Notes under the pieces: model-generated
The model's database searches: none
What the model was told of the DNA's origin: nothing
What the model saw: the letters and a program-made list of their open reading frames with translations, nothing else
Shown here: positions 10,079-18,111 of the stretch, in pieces
Layout: the number at the start of each line of letters is the position of its first letter
Numbering within the stretch: position 1 is the first letter of the stretch
Position numbers and translations under genes: made by a program
Assembly (NCBI GenBank): GCA_963770535.1
Contig: CAVYPZ010000004.1
Span: 1-64,000 of the forward strand
Reading direction: 5' to 3'
Length of the DNA stretch: 64,000 nt
DNA from: RYN-230 sp963770535
GTDB lineage: Bacteria > Actinomycetota > Actinomycetes > Streptosporangiales > Streptosporangiaceae

Positions 10079-10114
10079 CCAGCCCGGCCGCGTGATCAGC
10101 CGTTGCCGGCGGCG

Positions 10115-10573
10115 TTAGTCGAGGTCGCCCTGCTCGATCCGGGCCAGCCGGCGCTGCCGGACCAGCAGGTCGAACTCGTGCTCCACGGTCACATCGCCCG
10201 GGGTCAGGGCCGCGAAGATCCCGGTGATGTCGCGCATGCTGATCACGCCGAGCAGTTCCCCGTCCTGGACCACCGGCAGGTGCCTGATCCAGCGGGTCGC
10301 CATCTCCCGGGCGGCCTCGTGCAGTGGCATGCCCGGCGGCACCGTGAACACTTCCGTCGTCATGGCCTCGTCCACCGTGCTCAGCTCCGGGTCGGCGCCG
10401 AGCGCGACCGCCCGGAGCAGATCCCGCTCGGTGATGATCCCCACGAGCCGTCCGTGCTCGGAAATCAGCAGCGACCCGGTCTGCTGCCGCCACATCCGCT
10501 CGGCCGCAGCCCGCAGCGTGTCGGAGGCCGTTTCCGTGATGGTGGCCTGGGTCATGACGTCTCGTACCCGCAC
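10115..10573 (-). CDS. CBS-domain pair protein
   Basis: A 152-residue protein that is just two CBS motifs: RVRDVMTQ...LISEHGRLVGIITERDLLRAV and the second unit DEAMTTEVFTV...LPVVQDGELLGVISMRDI. Tandem CBS domains bind adenosine nucleotides and act as energy or redox sensors. The start is set at GTG 10573 because AAGGAG lies six bases upstream; an ATG at 10597 has no such site. The open frame continues far upstream, but only as an antisense read of tRNA-Arg. Convergent with mtnP. Partner protein unknown. Confidence 0.85.
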   Translation of the reverse strand: MRVRDVMTQATITETASDTLRAAAERMWRQQTGSLLISEHGRLVGIITERDLLRAVALGADPELSTVDEAMTTEVFTVPPGMPLHEAAREMATRWIRHLPVVQDGELLGVISMRDITGIFAALTPGDVTVEHEFDLLVRQRRLARIEQGDLD

Positions 10574-10783
10574 GGCGTGCTCCTTGGTCGCGTGCATGGC
10601 GGTCAGGGGTTGCGTACACCCTACGGTCGCCGGGACGGCGCGCACCGGCCCGGCCGGATAGGCGGCCAGGCGGGCGGACGGGCGGCGGCCGGGCCGGCCG
10701 GTCAGGACTGCCCGGTCCGCCAGCCGACCGGCTAGGCTAGATCGCGCCCATGTTGCGGTGGCTGCCCGCCGCAGCCCCGGCTG

Positions 10784-10859
10784 GCCCCGATAGCTCAGCG
10801 GATAGAGCAACTGCCTCCTAAGCAGTAGGTCGCGCGTTCGAGTCGCGCTCGGGGCGCCA
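10784..10859 (+). tRNA. tRNA-Arg (anticodon CCT)
   Basis: GCCCCGA pairs with TCGGGGC; D stem GCTC/GAGC; anticodon stem ACTGC/GCAGT with loop CTCCTAA (anticodon CCT, codon AGG); T stem GCGCG/CGCGC with TTCGAGT. Discriminator G and an encoded CCA follow. Its 3' half is duplicated at 12677-12722, which marks it as an integration target. Confidence 0.96.
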
Positions 10860-10910
10860 CCAGGGGAAACGTCGTCCCGCATCGCGTGCACAGCGCTGAT
10901 GAGCGGTTGC
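10814..10910 (+). repeat. Left copy of flanking direct repeat (attL-like)
   Basis: From the anticodon arm of tRNA-Arg to about 50 bases beyond its CCA the sequence is repeated, imperfectly, at 12677-12773. The tRNA part matches closely, and the part beyond still shares AAACGTC and GCACAGCGCT. This copy contains the intact tRNA, the other only its 3' half. Confidence 0.75.
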
Positions 10911-10941
10911 TGGCAATGACGAGCCCACCCGTGGCCCAAAG

Positions 10942-11067
10942 TCACTTCTCGGTCCGTACATCTCCCGTCGCCAGGTCCAGCGTCAGCCTGCAGACCCGGT
11001 TTCGCACGTAGTCTTCGTCGCCCCGGCCGTCCGGGCCGTGGTGCACCATGTAGTCGAAATCAATCAT
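10942..11067 (-). pseudogene. Possible gene remnant (41 codons)
   Basis: A short frame starting MIDFDYMVHHGPDG and ending LATGDVRTEK. The composition looks coding and it ends at a proper stop, but no full gene fits here and the sequence upstream is stopped in frame. It may be the C-terminal scrap of a gene destroyed by the IS110 insertion. I do not recognise the family. Confidence 0.35.
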
Positions 11068-11177
11068 GAAAAATCAAACCATACGTACCGCGCCTCTCTC
11101 GGGGGGCGCTCTTGGCTCCTGCGGACGGTGGTCTTCCCGCGATGTGAGGAGGCCAGGTGCTCACCGGAACGTAGGAC

Positions 11178-11598
11178 AACGACGAGGTCATCGAGCGGGT
11201 CGCAGCATTGGATATCGGCAAGGCCGACCTGATGTGCTGCGTGCGGGTGCCCGATGAGCACCGCCGGGGGAAGCGGCTGCAGGAGGTGGGGACCTACTCC
11301 ACGATGACCCGCTCGCTATCAGGGATGGCCGATCATCTGGCCTGCCTGGGGGTGACCCGGGTGGTGATGGAGGCCACTAAATTAGCGACTACTGGAAGCC
11401 GGTGTTCTAACTGCTGGGGGCGGCGGGGTTCGAGGTGTGGCTGGTGAATGCGAAAGGACGTCAAGCACCTGCCAGGGCGGCCGAAGACCGACAAGCTGGA
11501 CGCGGTGTGACTGGCCAAGGTCGCCGAGCGGCAGATGCTCCGGCCGAGTTTCGTGCCGCCGCCGCAGATCCGCAGGCTGCGGGATCTGACCCGTTACC
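11178..11598 (+). pseudogene. IS110-family transposase, N-terminal relic
   Basis: The DEDD-type start VAALDIGKADLMCCVRVP and the later blocks YWKPVFYLLEA, FEVWLVNAKDVKHLPGRPKT and DKLDAVWLAKVAERQMLRPS are typical of IS110 transposases. They lie in three frames: there is a shift near 11385 (before the YWKPV block), a stop in FYLLEA, another shift, and a TGA after DAV near 11508. The copy breaks off after RDLTRY; the C-terminal Ser-containing domain is missing. It is dead and has no visible ends. Confidence 0.85.
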
Positions 11599-11780
11599 CC
11601 GCCCGCCTTGCCGTCTCCATGGCCGAATTCGTCGGCCACCCCGCCTACGGCCTGGCCAAGCTACGCGGGGACTTGGAGCGCTTCGCCTTCCTGCTCGCCG
11701 GCAGCGACGGCGAGCAACTCTTGGCCCATGACCGGGAATTCCCCCCGGCCAGCCGAGCCTCCGGTGAGAAAATCAGCTGG

Positions 11781-12650
11781 ATGCAGCCATCTGAGATTCA
11801 GCGCGCGCTGGCTGCGGCCATGTCAACCGCCTCGGCGCTTGACCTGACCGTCGATGACGCGATCGTTCTTCACGATTCGAACAGGCTCGCTGTGCGCCTG
11901 CTGCCTTGTGACGTCGTTGCCCGAGTCGCACCGGCAGCGCATCAGGCCGCACAGTTCGAGGTCGAGCTGGCCCAACGGCTCGCCGAAACCGAGAGCCCTG
12001 TGGCTGCTCTGGAACCCCGCGTAGAGCCGCGCGTCTATGAGCGTAATGGCTTCGTCGTCACGCTGTGGACCTACTGCAAACCTGTGACACCCCGGGAGGT
12101 TCCACCAGCTGACTATGCGAATGCGCTTGAGCGACTGCATGCCGGCATGCGCAAGCTCGATGTCAGGACCCCGCACTTCACGGATCGAGTGGGAACGGCT
12201 CAGCAGCTTGTGGAGAGGAGTAGCCTCACTCCGGAGCTTGCCGACGCGGATCGCGAGCTTCTCACCAGCACGCTACGCAGCCGGAGGCAAGCGATCGGCG
12301 ACCGCGGCGCTGCCGAGCAGCTACTGCACGGCGAGCCGCACCCAGGCAACGTGCTCAGCACGAAGAGCGGGCTGTTGTTCATCGATCTCGAGACGTGTTG
12401 CCGCGGGCCCGTCGAGTTCGACCTCGCTCATGTCCCCGAAGAGGTCAGCAAGCGTTATGCGGACGCTGATGAAGAACTGCTCAGTGAGTGCCGGGTCCTT
12501 GTTCTTGCCATGGTCACCGCGTGGCGCTGGGATCCGGGCGACCAATTCCCGAATGGGCAACGAGCAGCTCACGAACTCCTCAGCGCTCTACGCGAGGGTC
12601 CACCGTGGCCCGCGCTCGACGTCGTGATGCGCCGACCGGATGGCCCGTAG
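11781..12650 (+). CDS. Aminoglycoside phosphotransferase-family kinase-like protein
   Basis: A 289-residue protein with the APH/choline-kinase fold: the catalytic loop LLHGEPHPGNVL (H-G-x-P-H-x-x-N) and the metal-binding FIDLETCCRGP about 13 residues on, where the usual Asp-Trp-Glu reads Asp-Leu-Glu. Members phosphorylate small hydroxylated molecules; substrate cannot be read from sequence. The open frame continues upstream into the IS110 relic, but the start is placed at ATG 11781, where homology to the family begins in my judgement. Lower GC than flanking core genes, within the tRNA-Arg island, suggests transfer. Confidence 0.8.
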   Translation: MQPSEIQRALAAAMSTASALDLTVDDAIVLHDSNRLAVRLLPCDVVARVAPAAHQAAQFEVELAQRLAETESPVAALEPRVEPRVYERNGFVVTLWTYCKPVTPREVPPADYANALERLHAGMRKLDVRTPHFTDRVGTAQQLVERSSLTPELADADRELLTSTLRSRRQAIGDRGAAEQLLHGEPHPGNVLSTKSGLLFIDLETCCRGPVEFDLAHVPEEVSKRYADADEELLSECRVLVLAMVTAWRWDPGDQFPNGQRAAHELLSALREGPPWPALDVVMRRPDGP

Positions 12651-12676
12651 GCGTACAGGCAGAACCGGGGAAGCGT

Positions 12677-12773
12677 CCTCCTAAGCGGTAGGTCGCGCGT
12701 TCGAGTCGTGCTCGGGGAGCCACCAGCAAAAACGTCCCCTGGGCCGCGCGCACAGCGCTTACTGAGCGACTAG
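12677..12773 (+). repeat. Right copy of flanking repeat: tRNA-Arg 3' fragment (attR-like)
   Basis: CCTCCTAAGCGGTAGGTCGC and the T arm up to GCCACCA repeat the 3' half of tRNA-Arg with four changes in 46 bases, then the match weakens over 50 bases. No 5' half is present, so it is not a tRNA gene. It bounds the 1.8-kb segment with the IS110 relic and kinase-like gene. Confidence 0.78.
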
Positions 12774-12831
12774 CCGTGCCAGGGCGTGATTCGCGGCGGT
12801 GAATGTCACAGGATCTCGGTACGGTGTTGCC

Positions 12832-13080
12832 ATGACCGCATACCCAGCCAGTGATCCGGGCTCCTACGAGGTGATCCACTTGGGCGGCGAGGCGGCCGCG
12901 ATCGTGCCGCTCGGGGAGTTGCGTCACCTCCAGGCGGTTCAGCGCCACGCCTCGCCGGAGCTTCTGGAGGAAGCAGACGTCGAAGCGACGCTGACGGGGC
13001 ACCGGGAGTGGGTGGAAACCGGCCGGCCCGGAGCGGTCTCGCACGAGGAGGCGATGGCCGAGCTGCTCCGCGAGCAGTGA
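12832..13080 (+). CDS. Antitoxin-like protein of a type II toxin-antitoxin pair
   Basis: An 82-residue acidic protein with IHLGGEAAAIVPLGELRHL, which fits a small Phd/YefM-like DNA-binding start, and an acidic tail ending SHEEAMAELLREQ typical of antitoxins that wrap their toxin. Its stop overlaps the GTG of a RelE/ParE-like toxin (GTGA), the classical antitoxin-first order. The ATG at 12832 is preferred to one at 12799 because residues before it look random. The toxin is broken, so this may be an orphan antitoxin. Confidence 0.65.
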   Translation: MTAYPASDPGSYEVIHLGGEAAAIVPLGELRHLQAVQRHASPELLEEADVEATLTGHREWVETGRPGAVSHEEAMAELLREQ

Positions 13081-13263
13081 GGATCGAGTGGTCTCCGGCG
13101 GCGCGGGCTTCGGCTCGGCGCTTCATGGAGGATCAGGACGGGATGCACGCGATCGGCGTAGCGGTGGCGGCGCTCGCCTTAGCTGCGCGCGGGCCGGTTC
13201 AGGGTCATTTATGTGGTTGATGATGATGTGATCACTGTGGAGCGTGTCGACCGGGCCGTATGA
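13077..13263 (+). pseudogene. RelE/ParE-type toxin, internally deleted
   Basis: GTG 13077 begins RIEWSPAARASARRFMEDQD, a standard toxin N-terminus with the HAIGVAVAAL helix. The usual middle (about 20 residues, with the RGxYRLRVG strand) is missing and the frame changes; the end, RFRVIYVVDDDVITVERVDR, then continues in another frame to TGA at 13261. The gene thus keeps both ends but not the active centre, so it should be non-toxic. Confidence 0.7.
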
Positions 13264-13463
13264 CCTGGCGGAATTGACGGAAATGGGCCAGCGCTTCTGG
13301 CCCGGAAGCTACCAGGCCGCTGCTCATCTCGGGTGATAGCCCGCAGGTGCGGGAAAGGGGGACAAGGGAACTCTCCATGGGGGCACGCCTGACGACGGAT
13401 ATGTCGCCGGCGCGGCTCATCCGCACATGGCCCTCAACCTTGGATCAATGATCGGACCCTCAT

Positions 13464-14282
13464 ATGCATGACGGCATCGTTCGCTGGCCGGACCGCCCGG
13501 TCACACCCGGCCGGGTTGCGGTCATCACCGTCTCGTTCAACACGCGTGAGCTCACCGCGCTCTTGTTGTGGTCACTGCGACGGGTTCTGGTGTGGGAGTC
13601 GCTCGAAGTAATCATCGTCAACAACGGATCGAAAGACGGATCGGCGGAGCTCTTGGCGAGGATCGCAGCTGCCGGTGGGTGCCGCCTCGTCGCGAATGCG
13701 ACCAACCGCATGCACGGCCCTGCGCTCACCCAGGCCATGTCCTTCCTTGCATCACGCGAGTCAGACCTCCCGCAGTGGGTTTGGGTCCTCGATTCCGATG
13801 TCGTGATCAGCCGACCCGATGCTCTCAAGAAGGCCCTTGAGAGAGCCGGCGAAACGACGGCCGCGATCGTGGGCGAGTCGTGGTGGGACGAGTGGCATAA
13901 GACGGACCGTTTCCTTGCGTACTCCCTTCTGATCGATCCCGTCCGTGTCTGGCGCGACGGAATCGAGCCCTTCGTCGATGGGGGTGATCCGGCGTTCGAT
14001 CTGCTCGAGTCGGCCGACGCCGGCGGCGAGACGCTCGCCGGGTTCTCCTTCGTCAGAGACCGCTATGTGATTCACCGAGGCCGGAGCAGCCTCATGGCAG
14101 TCTGGGAATCGGGCGACACCATGCACCCCGACTACGAGTGGACGCTTGAACATCACGAGCCGCACTTCGGTCTTGTCGACGGTGCCGCCGAAGGCCACGA
14201 GGAACTGCTGAGGAGGTTTCGCGCCGAAGTTGGATCACTAGATGACCCGCAGGCGATCGCAGCTCTTTCTCGTCGGGTTTGA
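13464..14282 (+). CDS. GT2-family glycosyltransferase
   Basis: A 272-residue GT-A fold enzyme. The strand-loop VAVITVSFNTRELTALLL, the IIVNNGSKDGSAELL nucleotide-sugar segment and the metal-binding WVLDSDVVI (Asp-Ser-Asp) are as in family 2 glycosyltransferases that transfer sugars to carbohydrate or lipid acceptors. There is no membrane helix, so it acts in the cytoplasm. It stands alone with no partner sugar genes. Codon use is less GC-biased than in core genes, in line with acquisition together with the rest of this accessory stretch. Confidence 0.8.
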   Translation: MHDGIVRWPDRPVTPGRVAVITVSFNTRELTALLLWSLRRVLVWESLEVIIVNNGSKDGSAELLARIAAAGGCRLVANATNRMHGPALTQAMSFLASRESDLPQWVWVLDSDVVISRPDALKKALERAGETTAAIVGESWWDEWHKTDRFLAYSLLIDPVRVWRDGIEPFVDGGDPAFDLLESADAGGETLAGFSFVRDRYVIHRGRSSLMAVWESGDTMHPDYEWTLEHHEPHFGLVDGAAEGHEELLRRFRAEVGSLDDPQAIAALSRRV

Positions 14283-14459
14283 CGGCTGCCGGAGCCCGGC
14301 AGAGTCCCTCGTGATGCCGGACGAAGTGCAGCGTGCGCAATAGCTTGGTTGCATCCGCCGTGGGCCGCGCCTGGATGGCGCAGATACTCGATGGGGTCTA
14401 CCAGGGCTGGACGGTCTCCGTCCTCTCGCCCTCCTGGCCGGAGCAAGATCGTTCGGGCG

Positions 14460-14639
14460 GCAACTGCCCGTAACGACGTCCTGCCCCCCACCGCCTTCGC
14501 CATCGCCGCCTACGAGAAGGCCCGCGAGCCCAAGCGGCTGGTGAACCTGCCCGGCGGCCACTTCGACGCCTACGTCAAGGGATTTGAGGCCTCCAGCGGA
14601 CCCGCGCTGAGCTGGTTCCGCGAGCACCTGGCGCCCTGA
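14460..14639 (+). pseudogene. Alpha/beta-hydrolase, C-terminal fragment
   Basis: Only the last 55-60 residues remain: DVLPPTAFAIAAYEKA, REPKRLVNLPGGHFDAYV with the catalytic His of the hydrolase triad, and a final WFREHL. The nucleophile elbow and most of the core are absent, and the sequence upstream (14283-14459) gives no matching frame. It is a 3' stump. Confidence 0.7.
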
Positions 14640-14661
14640 GCCGCCTGGGAAACGCGCCGCC

Positions 14662-15048
14662 TCATACCGGCGGCAGCGGCTGCGGCGGCTCAAGCGGGAT
14701 CGGCGGCGGCTGCGGCTGCCCGAACGCTGCCTCGGCCGCTGACATGGCGCCGTAGTCGGTCGCCAGGTTGGCGTAGATCGAGTAGATCAGCGTGATGAAG
14801 ATGCCGAGCTTGAGCCACAGCGTGGGCGTGAAGAAGAACAGGCAGCAGATCAGCGGGAAGTTGATCAGCCAGTAGATCGCACCCCACATGTGGACCTTGT
14901 ACTGGGTGTACGGGTTGGTGGACAGGTCTTTGACGAGCAGGTTCATCCAGCCGTGCCGGATGTGCACCGGCGTGTGCGCGGCGTGCAGCCGGGCGACTTC
15001 TGTGCGCAGTTGGCGGACCTCGGCGATCAGGGTCTCGGTCTCAGTCAT
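14662..15048 (-). CDS. Membrane protein with N-terminal coiled coil
   Basis: A 128-residue protein of no known family. Residues 1-22 (LIAEVRQLRTEVARLHAA) have a heptad pattern; two hydrophobic segments follow at about 55-75 and 78-97, the second containing IFITLIYSIYANLATDYG. The C-terminus is Pro-rich. The ATG at 15048 is chosen because the upstream extension is low-complexity. Convergent with the hydrolase stump and followed upstream by marR. Confidence 0.6.
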   Translation of the reverse strand: MTETETLIAEVRQLRTEVARLHAAHTPVHIRHGWMNLLVKDLSTNPYTQYKVHMWGAIYWLINFPLICCLFFFTPTLWLKLGIFITLIYSIYANLATDYGAMSAAEAAFGQPQPPPIPLEPPQPLPPV

Positions 15049-15106
15049 GGGGCCAGTATCGGCGCTCTCACGCCGGCGGGTCGGCCTCGGTCCCGGGCCA
15101 GCCCGG

Positions 15107-15589
15107 TTAGGCGGTCTGCCGGGCCCAGTGACGACCTGAGGGAGGTCGCTGCCGGGCGGCAACCGCAGCCTTGGACGTCTCCAGTTTCTGCAGCAGCGAG
15201 GTCAGCGTCCGTACCTCTTCGGGCTCCCAGTCCGCCACGAACAAGCCGAACCGGTCCAGGCCTTCTTCGGTCAGAGATCGCAGCTCACCGGAACCGGCAG
15301 GGGTGAGCGTCACCCGGCAGGAGCGCCGGTCAGCCGCATCGGCCGTGACCTGCACCAGCCCCAGGCTCTCAAGCTCGCGGACCTGCCGGGTGACCTGGGA
15401 GGGATGGACATCTTGCGCAGTGGCGATCTCCGAGGGGCGGATGCCCGGGGCTGCGGCGACGACCTGCAGGAGGCTCAGGGTGCTCGCACCCTTCTTCTGG
15501 CGCCTGGCCCGATCGAGCGCCGCGTTCGTCACGAACAAGGCGGTCACCATCGCGCGGACGTCGTCCCGGCTCGCCTTCACACCAGCCAT
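15107..15589 (-). CDS. MarR-family transcriptional regulator
   Basis: A 160-residue winged-helix regulator: RPSEIATAQDVHPSQVTRQVRELESLGLV is the helix-turn-helix and DRRSCRVTLTPAG the wing, where DRR is the family signature. MarR proteins are usually repressors released by small phenolic or oxidising ligands. It is divergent from a small membrane protein gene, with a dyad between the two starts that fits an autoregulatory operator. Regulated genes beyond this pair cannot be named. Confidence 0.88.
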   Translation of the reverse strand: MAGVKASRDDVRAMVTALFVTNAALDRARRQKKGASTLSLLQVVAAAPGIRPSEIATAQDVHPSQVTRQVRELESLGLVQVTADAADRRSCRVTLTPAGSGELRSLTEEGLDRFGLFVADWEPEEVRTLTSLLQKLETSKAAVAARQRPPSGRHWARQTA

Positions 15590-15593
15590 GCTA

Positions 15594-15619
15594 CTTTAGT
15601 TGATAGACGCAATCAAAGA
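15594..15619. promoter_or_regulatory. Candidate MarR operator
   Basis: CTTTAGTTGAT-N6-AATCAAAG contains the dyad TTGAT-N7-ATCAA with CTTT/AAAG outside. It begins five bases upstream of the marR start and lies 27 bases before the start of the divergent gene. Spacing suits a MarR dimer. Confidence 0.5.
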
Positions 15620-15645
15620 AATCATTGCGCAGGACCGGAGCCGTC

Positions 15646-15843
15646 ATGAACCCCGTCGAGAAGGTCATGGTCAGCAGAAGCTCACACGTCAAGCTGGCGG
15701 CGGCGGTGGCGGCACTCGTGCTGGTCCTGTGGGCCACGGGATCCCCGGTCCAGGCGCTGTGGATCACCCTGGTCATCATCGTCGTCCTCTGGATCGCTAT
15801 CCAGCTGGGGCTGAGGTACCGCCACCGGCAGCACGCCGCGTAA
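15646..15843 (+). CDS. Small two-helix membrane protein
   Basis: A 65-residue protein with a hydrophobic segment at about 16-34 (LAAAVAALVLVLWA) and another at about 39-57 (ALWITLVIIVVLWIAIQLGL), and a basic tail. The ATG at 15646 has GGAG eight bases before it. Divergent from marR and probably controlled by it. No family recognised. The 282 bases after it show no gene. Confidence 0.6.
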   Translation: MNPVEKVMVSRSSHVKLAAAVAALVLVLWATGSPVQALWITLVIIVVLWIAIQLGLRYRHRQHAA

Positions 15844-16125
15844 GCCACGGCCAGGAAGGCGGCGCGGCGCTCCATACACGCCCTGACGATGGTGGGCACG
15901 GCACGGGTACCTCACGCGGCCGGACTTGGGGCGCCGGCGGTTACCTTCACCCGACCCAGCTACCGTTGCGCTTGAGCCTCAGTGGACGATGGACGCCTCC
16001 GCCTACCTGGCCGCCACCTCCATGAGGTGCCGGTGCCGGTCGTCCCGTGCGCCGTGTAAATCACTGAAACGACCTGGGCGGCGGGCCTAGTCTTCTCGTT
16101 GGCGAGCATGAATGGAGGCTAGTGA

Positions 16126-16995
16126 ATGACGGTGCTGCCAGAACCTGATGCACGTCGTTACGGCAAAGTCTTTGATGAGATCGCGGCTGAGTACGACCGC
16201 CGCCGTCCGGCTTATCCTGACGCACTGATCGATCAGGCTTGCCAGGTCGCCGGGATCCGGAGCGGTGATCATGTGCTCGAGGTTGGGTGCGGAAGCGGCC
16301 AGCTGACCCGCGGCCTGCTCGCTCGGGGCCTGCACGTCACGGCACTTGAACCCGGCAAGAGCCTCATGGCGCTGGCCAGGCAGAACCTGGACGGTGCTGG
16401 AGAGGTGGAATTCGTGAACGCTCAGTTCGAGGATGTACTGCTTCGCCCCGGGCAGTTTGAGGCCGTGTTCTCTGCGTCCGCGTTTCACTGGGTCGACCCT
16501 CAGGTCAGCTGGCAGAAGGCCGCTGACGTACTTGTCCCCGGTGGAACACTCGCCCTCGTGCAATATTTCGGGCTTGAGGAGCCGCGCAGCAAGCCAGATC
16601 AGGAAGCAGTCCTCGCTGCCATGGGGAAGATTGCCCCGGACATTGCCGCTCATTGGCCCGCCTACAGGGACCTCGACGCCACGCTCGCCGGGACGGAGCA
16701 GCGCAGTGGCAACGTCTCAGAGGTATGGGCCTGGCTCGGGAGCTGCGACATCGGGCAGGAGTATGCCAGCCGCCTGTTCGGTGATGTTCAGGTGGCAGTC
16801 ATGCCAAAGCTCGTCCAGCACATTCCTGACGAGCTCAATGCCCTCGTTCGCACGATGTCGTTTTACGCCCGGCTTTCACCGGGCCAGCGTCAGGCCCTTG
16901 AGCGTGAATACGAGGCCATTTATGAAGGACTCGGGCGCCCGATTCGCGCCAGCATGGTCGCGGCTCTCGTCACGGCACGGCGCAGTACCGGCTGA
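16126..16995 (+). CDS. Class I SAM-dependent methyltransferase
   Basis: A 289-residue Methyltransf_11-type enzyme. The SAM-binding motif I is HVLEVGCGSGQLTRGL, motif II is VTALEPGKSL, and SASAFHWVDP followed by LVPGGTLALV are motifs III-IV common in small-molecule methyltransferases. The N-terminal FDEIAAEYDRRRPAYP block is typical of the same group. GGAGG lies eight bases before the ATG. The methyl acceptor is unknown. GC content is lower than in core genes. Confidence 0.85.
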   Translation: MTVLPEPDARRYGKVFDEIAAEYDRRRPAYPDALIDQACQVAGIRSGDHVLEVGCGSGQLTRGLLARGLHVTALEPGKSLMALARQNLDGAGEVEFVNAQFEDVLLRPGQFEAVFSASAFHWVDPQVSWQKAADVLVPGGTLALVQYFGLEEPRSKPDQEAVLAAMGKIAPDIAAHWPAYRDLDATLAGTEQRSGNVSEVWAWLGSCDIGQEYASRLFGDVQVAVMPKLVQHIPDELNALVRTMSFYARLSPGQRQALEREYEAIYEGLGRPIRASMVAALVTARRSTG

Positions 16996-17042
16996 GATGA
17001 TCGCCGCATGCTGACCGGCTGACCGGCGGCTGAGTACTGCCG

Positions 17043-17201
17043 TCAGCGCCTTCGGGGCAGCAGGGCGCCGATGAGCCAGAAAATCGGGAGGAACAAGCCC
17101 ACGATGAACATGACCCAGTGGCCCTTGCGTATCGAGATAATACCGAGGGTGACCAGCAGCACGAAGTAGATAATGCCACCAGTGGTAAGCCACACAGCCA
17201 T
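17043..17201 (-). CDS. Small two-helix membrane protein (52 residues)
   Basis: A frame too short for usual cut-offs: MAVWLTTGGIIYFVLLV begins it, a first helix runs about 6-24, the turn ISIRKGHW carries the charges, and a second helix about 29-47 ends at LLPRRR. AAGGAG lies seven bases from the ATG, and base use is codon-like. The hairpin design recalls small membrane-anchor or toxin-like proteins, but no family is recognised. Confidence 0.65.
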   Translation of the reverse strand: MAVWLTTGGIIYFVLLVTLGIISIRKGHWVMFIVGLFLPIFWLIGALLPRRR

Positions 17202-17326
17202 CGCGAGTCTCTCCTTGACGAGCCTTCACCGCGGCAACCCGACGCGTTGGCACCCAGCCCGCATCGCCCGCATCCGGGGCGTCTGCCCCTCCGCCCTGTG
17301 CGCAACTTACGCAGCGCACGCCCGGT

Positions 17327-17355
17327 CTGGGCTCACCCGCCGCGGGTGAGCCCAG
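17327..17355. other. 14-bp dyad in the gap before the acetyltransferase gene
   Basis: CTGGGCTCACCCGC and its exact inverse are separated by one base. The surrounding 17202-17540 has no gene. It lies between divergent genes, so a terminator is not expected; a binding site is possible. Confidence 0.5.
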
Positions 17356-17540
17356 GTGCCACGCGGCATAAGCCCAGTTCGCGGGAGACGGCCCTGATGG
17401 GACTGTCATTGCCGCTTGGCATTTACCGGCTGGCTGGCTAATCTCCCCCAGGTGCAGGGCGAGACCCATGCGGCCACGCGCAGCGGCGAGGGCCGTGATG
17501 GAGCCCGGCATCCGCGGCAGGCCGCCGGGGCCAGTTCCCC

Positions 17541-18086
17541 ATGGGTGACAGGGTGGTAAAGATCGACACTGAACGGCTGATCATGCGTGACTGGCGGGAA
17601 TCCGACCTTGCGCCGTGGGCGGCGATGAACGCCGACCCGGAGGTCCGCCAGTACCTCGGGCCGGCGCTGAGCTTCGAGCAGGCCTCCGCCTGGGCCCTGA
17701 ACTACCAGGACGACCTGGACCGGCACGGGTTCGGCTTCTGGGCCCTCGAGGTCCGCGGGTCCGGGGAGTTCATCGGTTTCACGGGCCTGAGGACCGTGGA
17801 CGACGAGATGCCGTTCACCGGGATCGAACTCGCGTGGCGGCTGGCCCGGCCGGCGTGGGGCCACGGTTACGCCACCGAGGCGGGCCTGGCCGCGCTGCAG
17901 TACGGCTTCGACGCCCTCAGCCAGCCGGAGATCCTCGCGGTAACCATGGCCCGGAACCTGCGCTCGCAGGCGGTGATGCGGCGGATCGGCATGACCACCG
18001 ATCCTGCGGACGACTTCGACGACCCGGACGTCGAGGAGAGCCCGCTGCGCCGGCACGTGCTGTACCGCAAGCTGCGGGCCCGCTGA
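17541..18086 (+). CDS. GNAT acetyltransferase (RimJ/RimL-like)
   Basis: A 181-residue acetyltransferase with IDTERLIMRDWRESDLAPW at the start, GEFIGFTGLR, IELAWRLARPAWGHGYATEA (acetyl-CoA pyrophosphate loop) and VTMARNLRSQAVMRRIGM. The GHGYATEA and N-x-x-S-x-x-V-M patterns place it with proteins that acetylate N-terminal amines or small molecules. GTG 17553 (KIDTERL) is an alternative start. Stand-alone gene. Confidence 0.85.
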   Translation: MGDRVVKIDTERLIMRDWRESDLAPWAAMNADPEVRQYLGPALSFEQASAWALNYQDDLDRHGFGFWALEVRGSGEFIGFTGLRTVDDEMPFTGIELAWRLARPAWGHGYATEAGLAALQYGFDALSQPEILAVTMARNLRSQAVMRRIGMTTDPADDFDDPDVEESPLRRHVLYRKLRAR

Positions 18087-18111
18087 CCGCCGCTGCGCAC
18101 CAGCCGGCCGG

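Noticed and set aside
10935..10950. DosR-like GTGACTTTGGGCCAC on the minus strand
   Set aside because: Two mismatches in the core and no correctly placed gene; not reported as a site.
12677..12722. Second tRNA-Arg gene
   Set aside because: Only the 3' half is present; no acceptor 5' strand or D arm.
13464..16995. Biosynthetic cluster (glycosyltransferase, methyltransferase, MarR)
   Set aside because: No core synthase or precursor genes; the genes are separate and in different directions.
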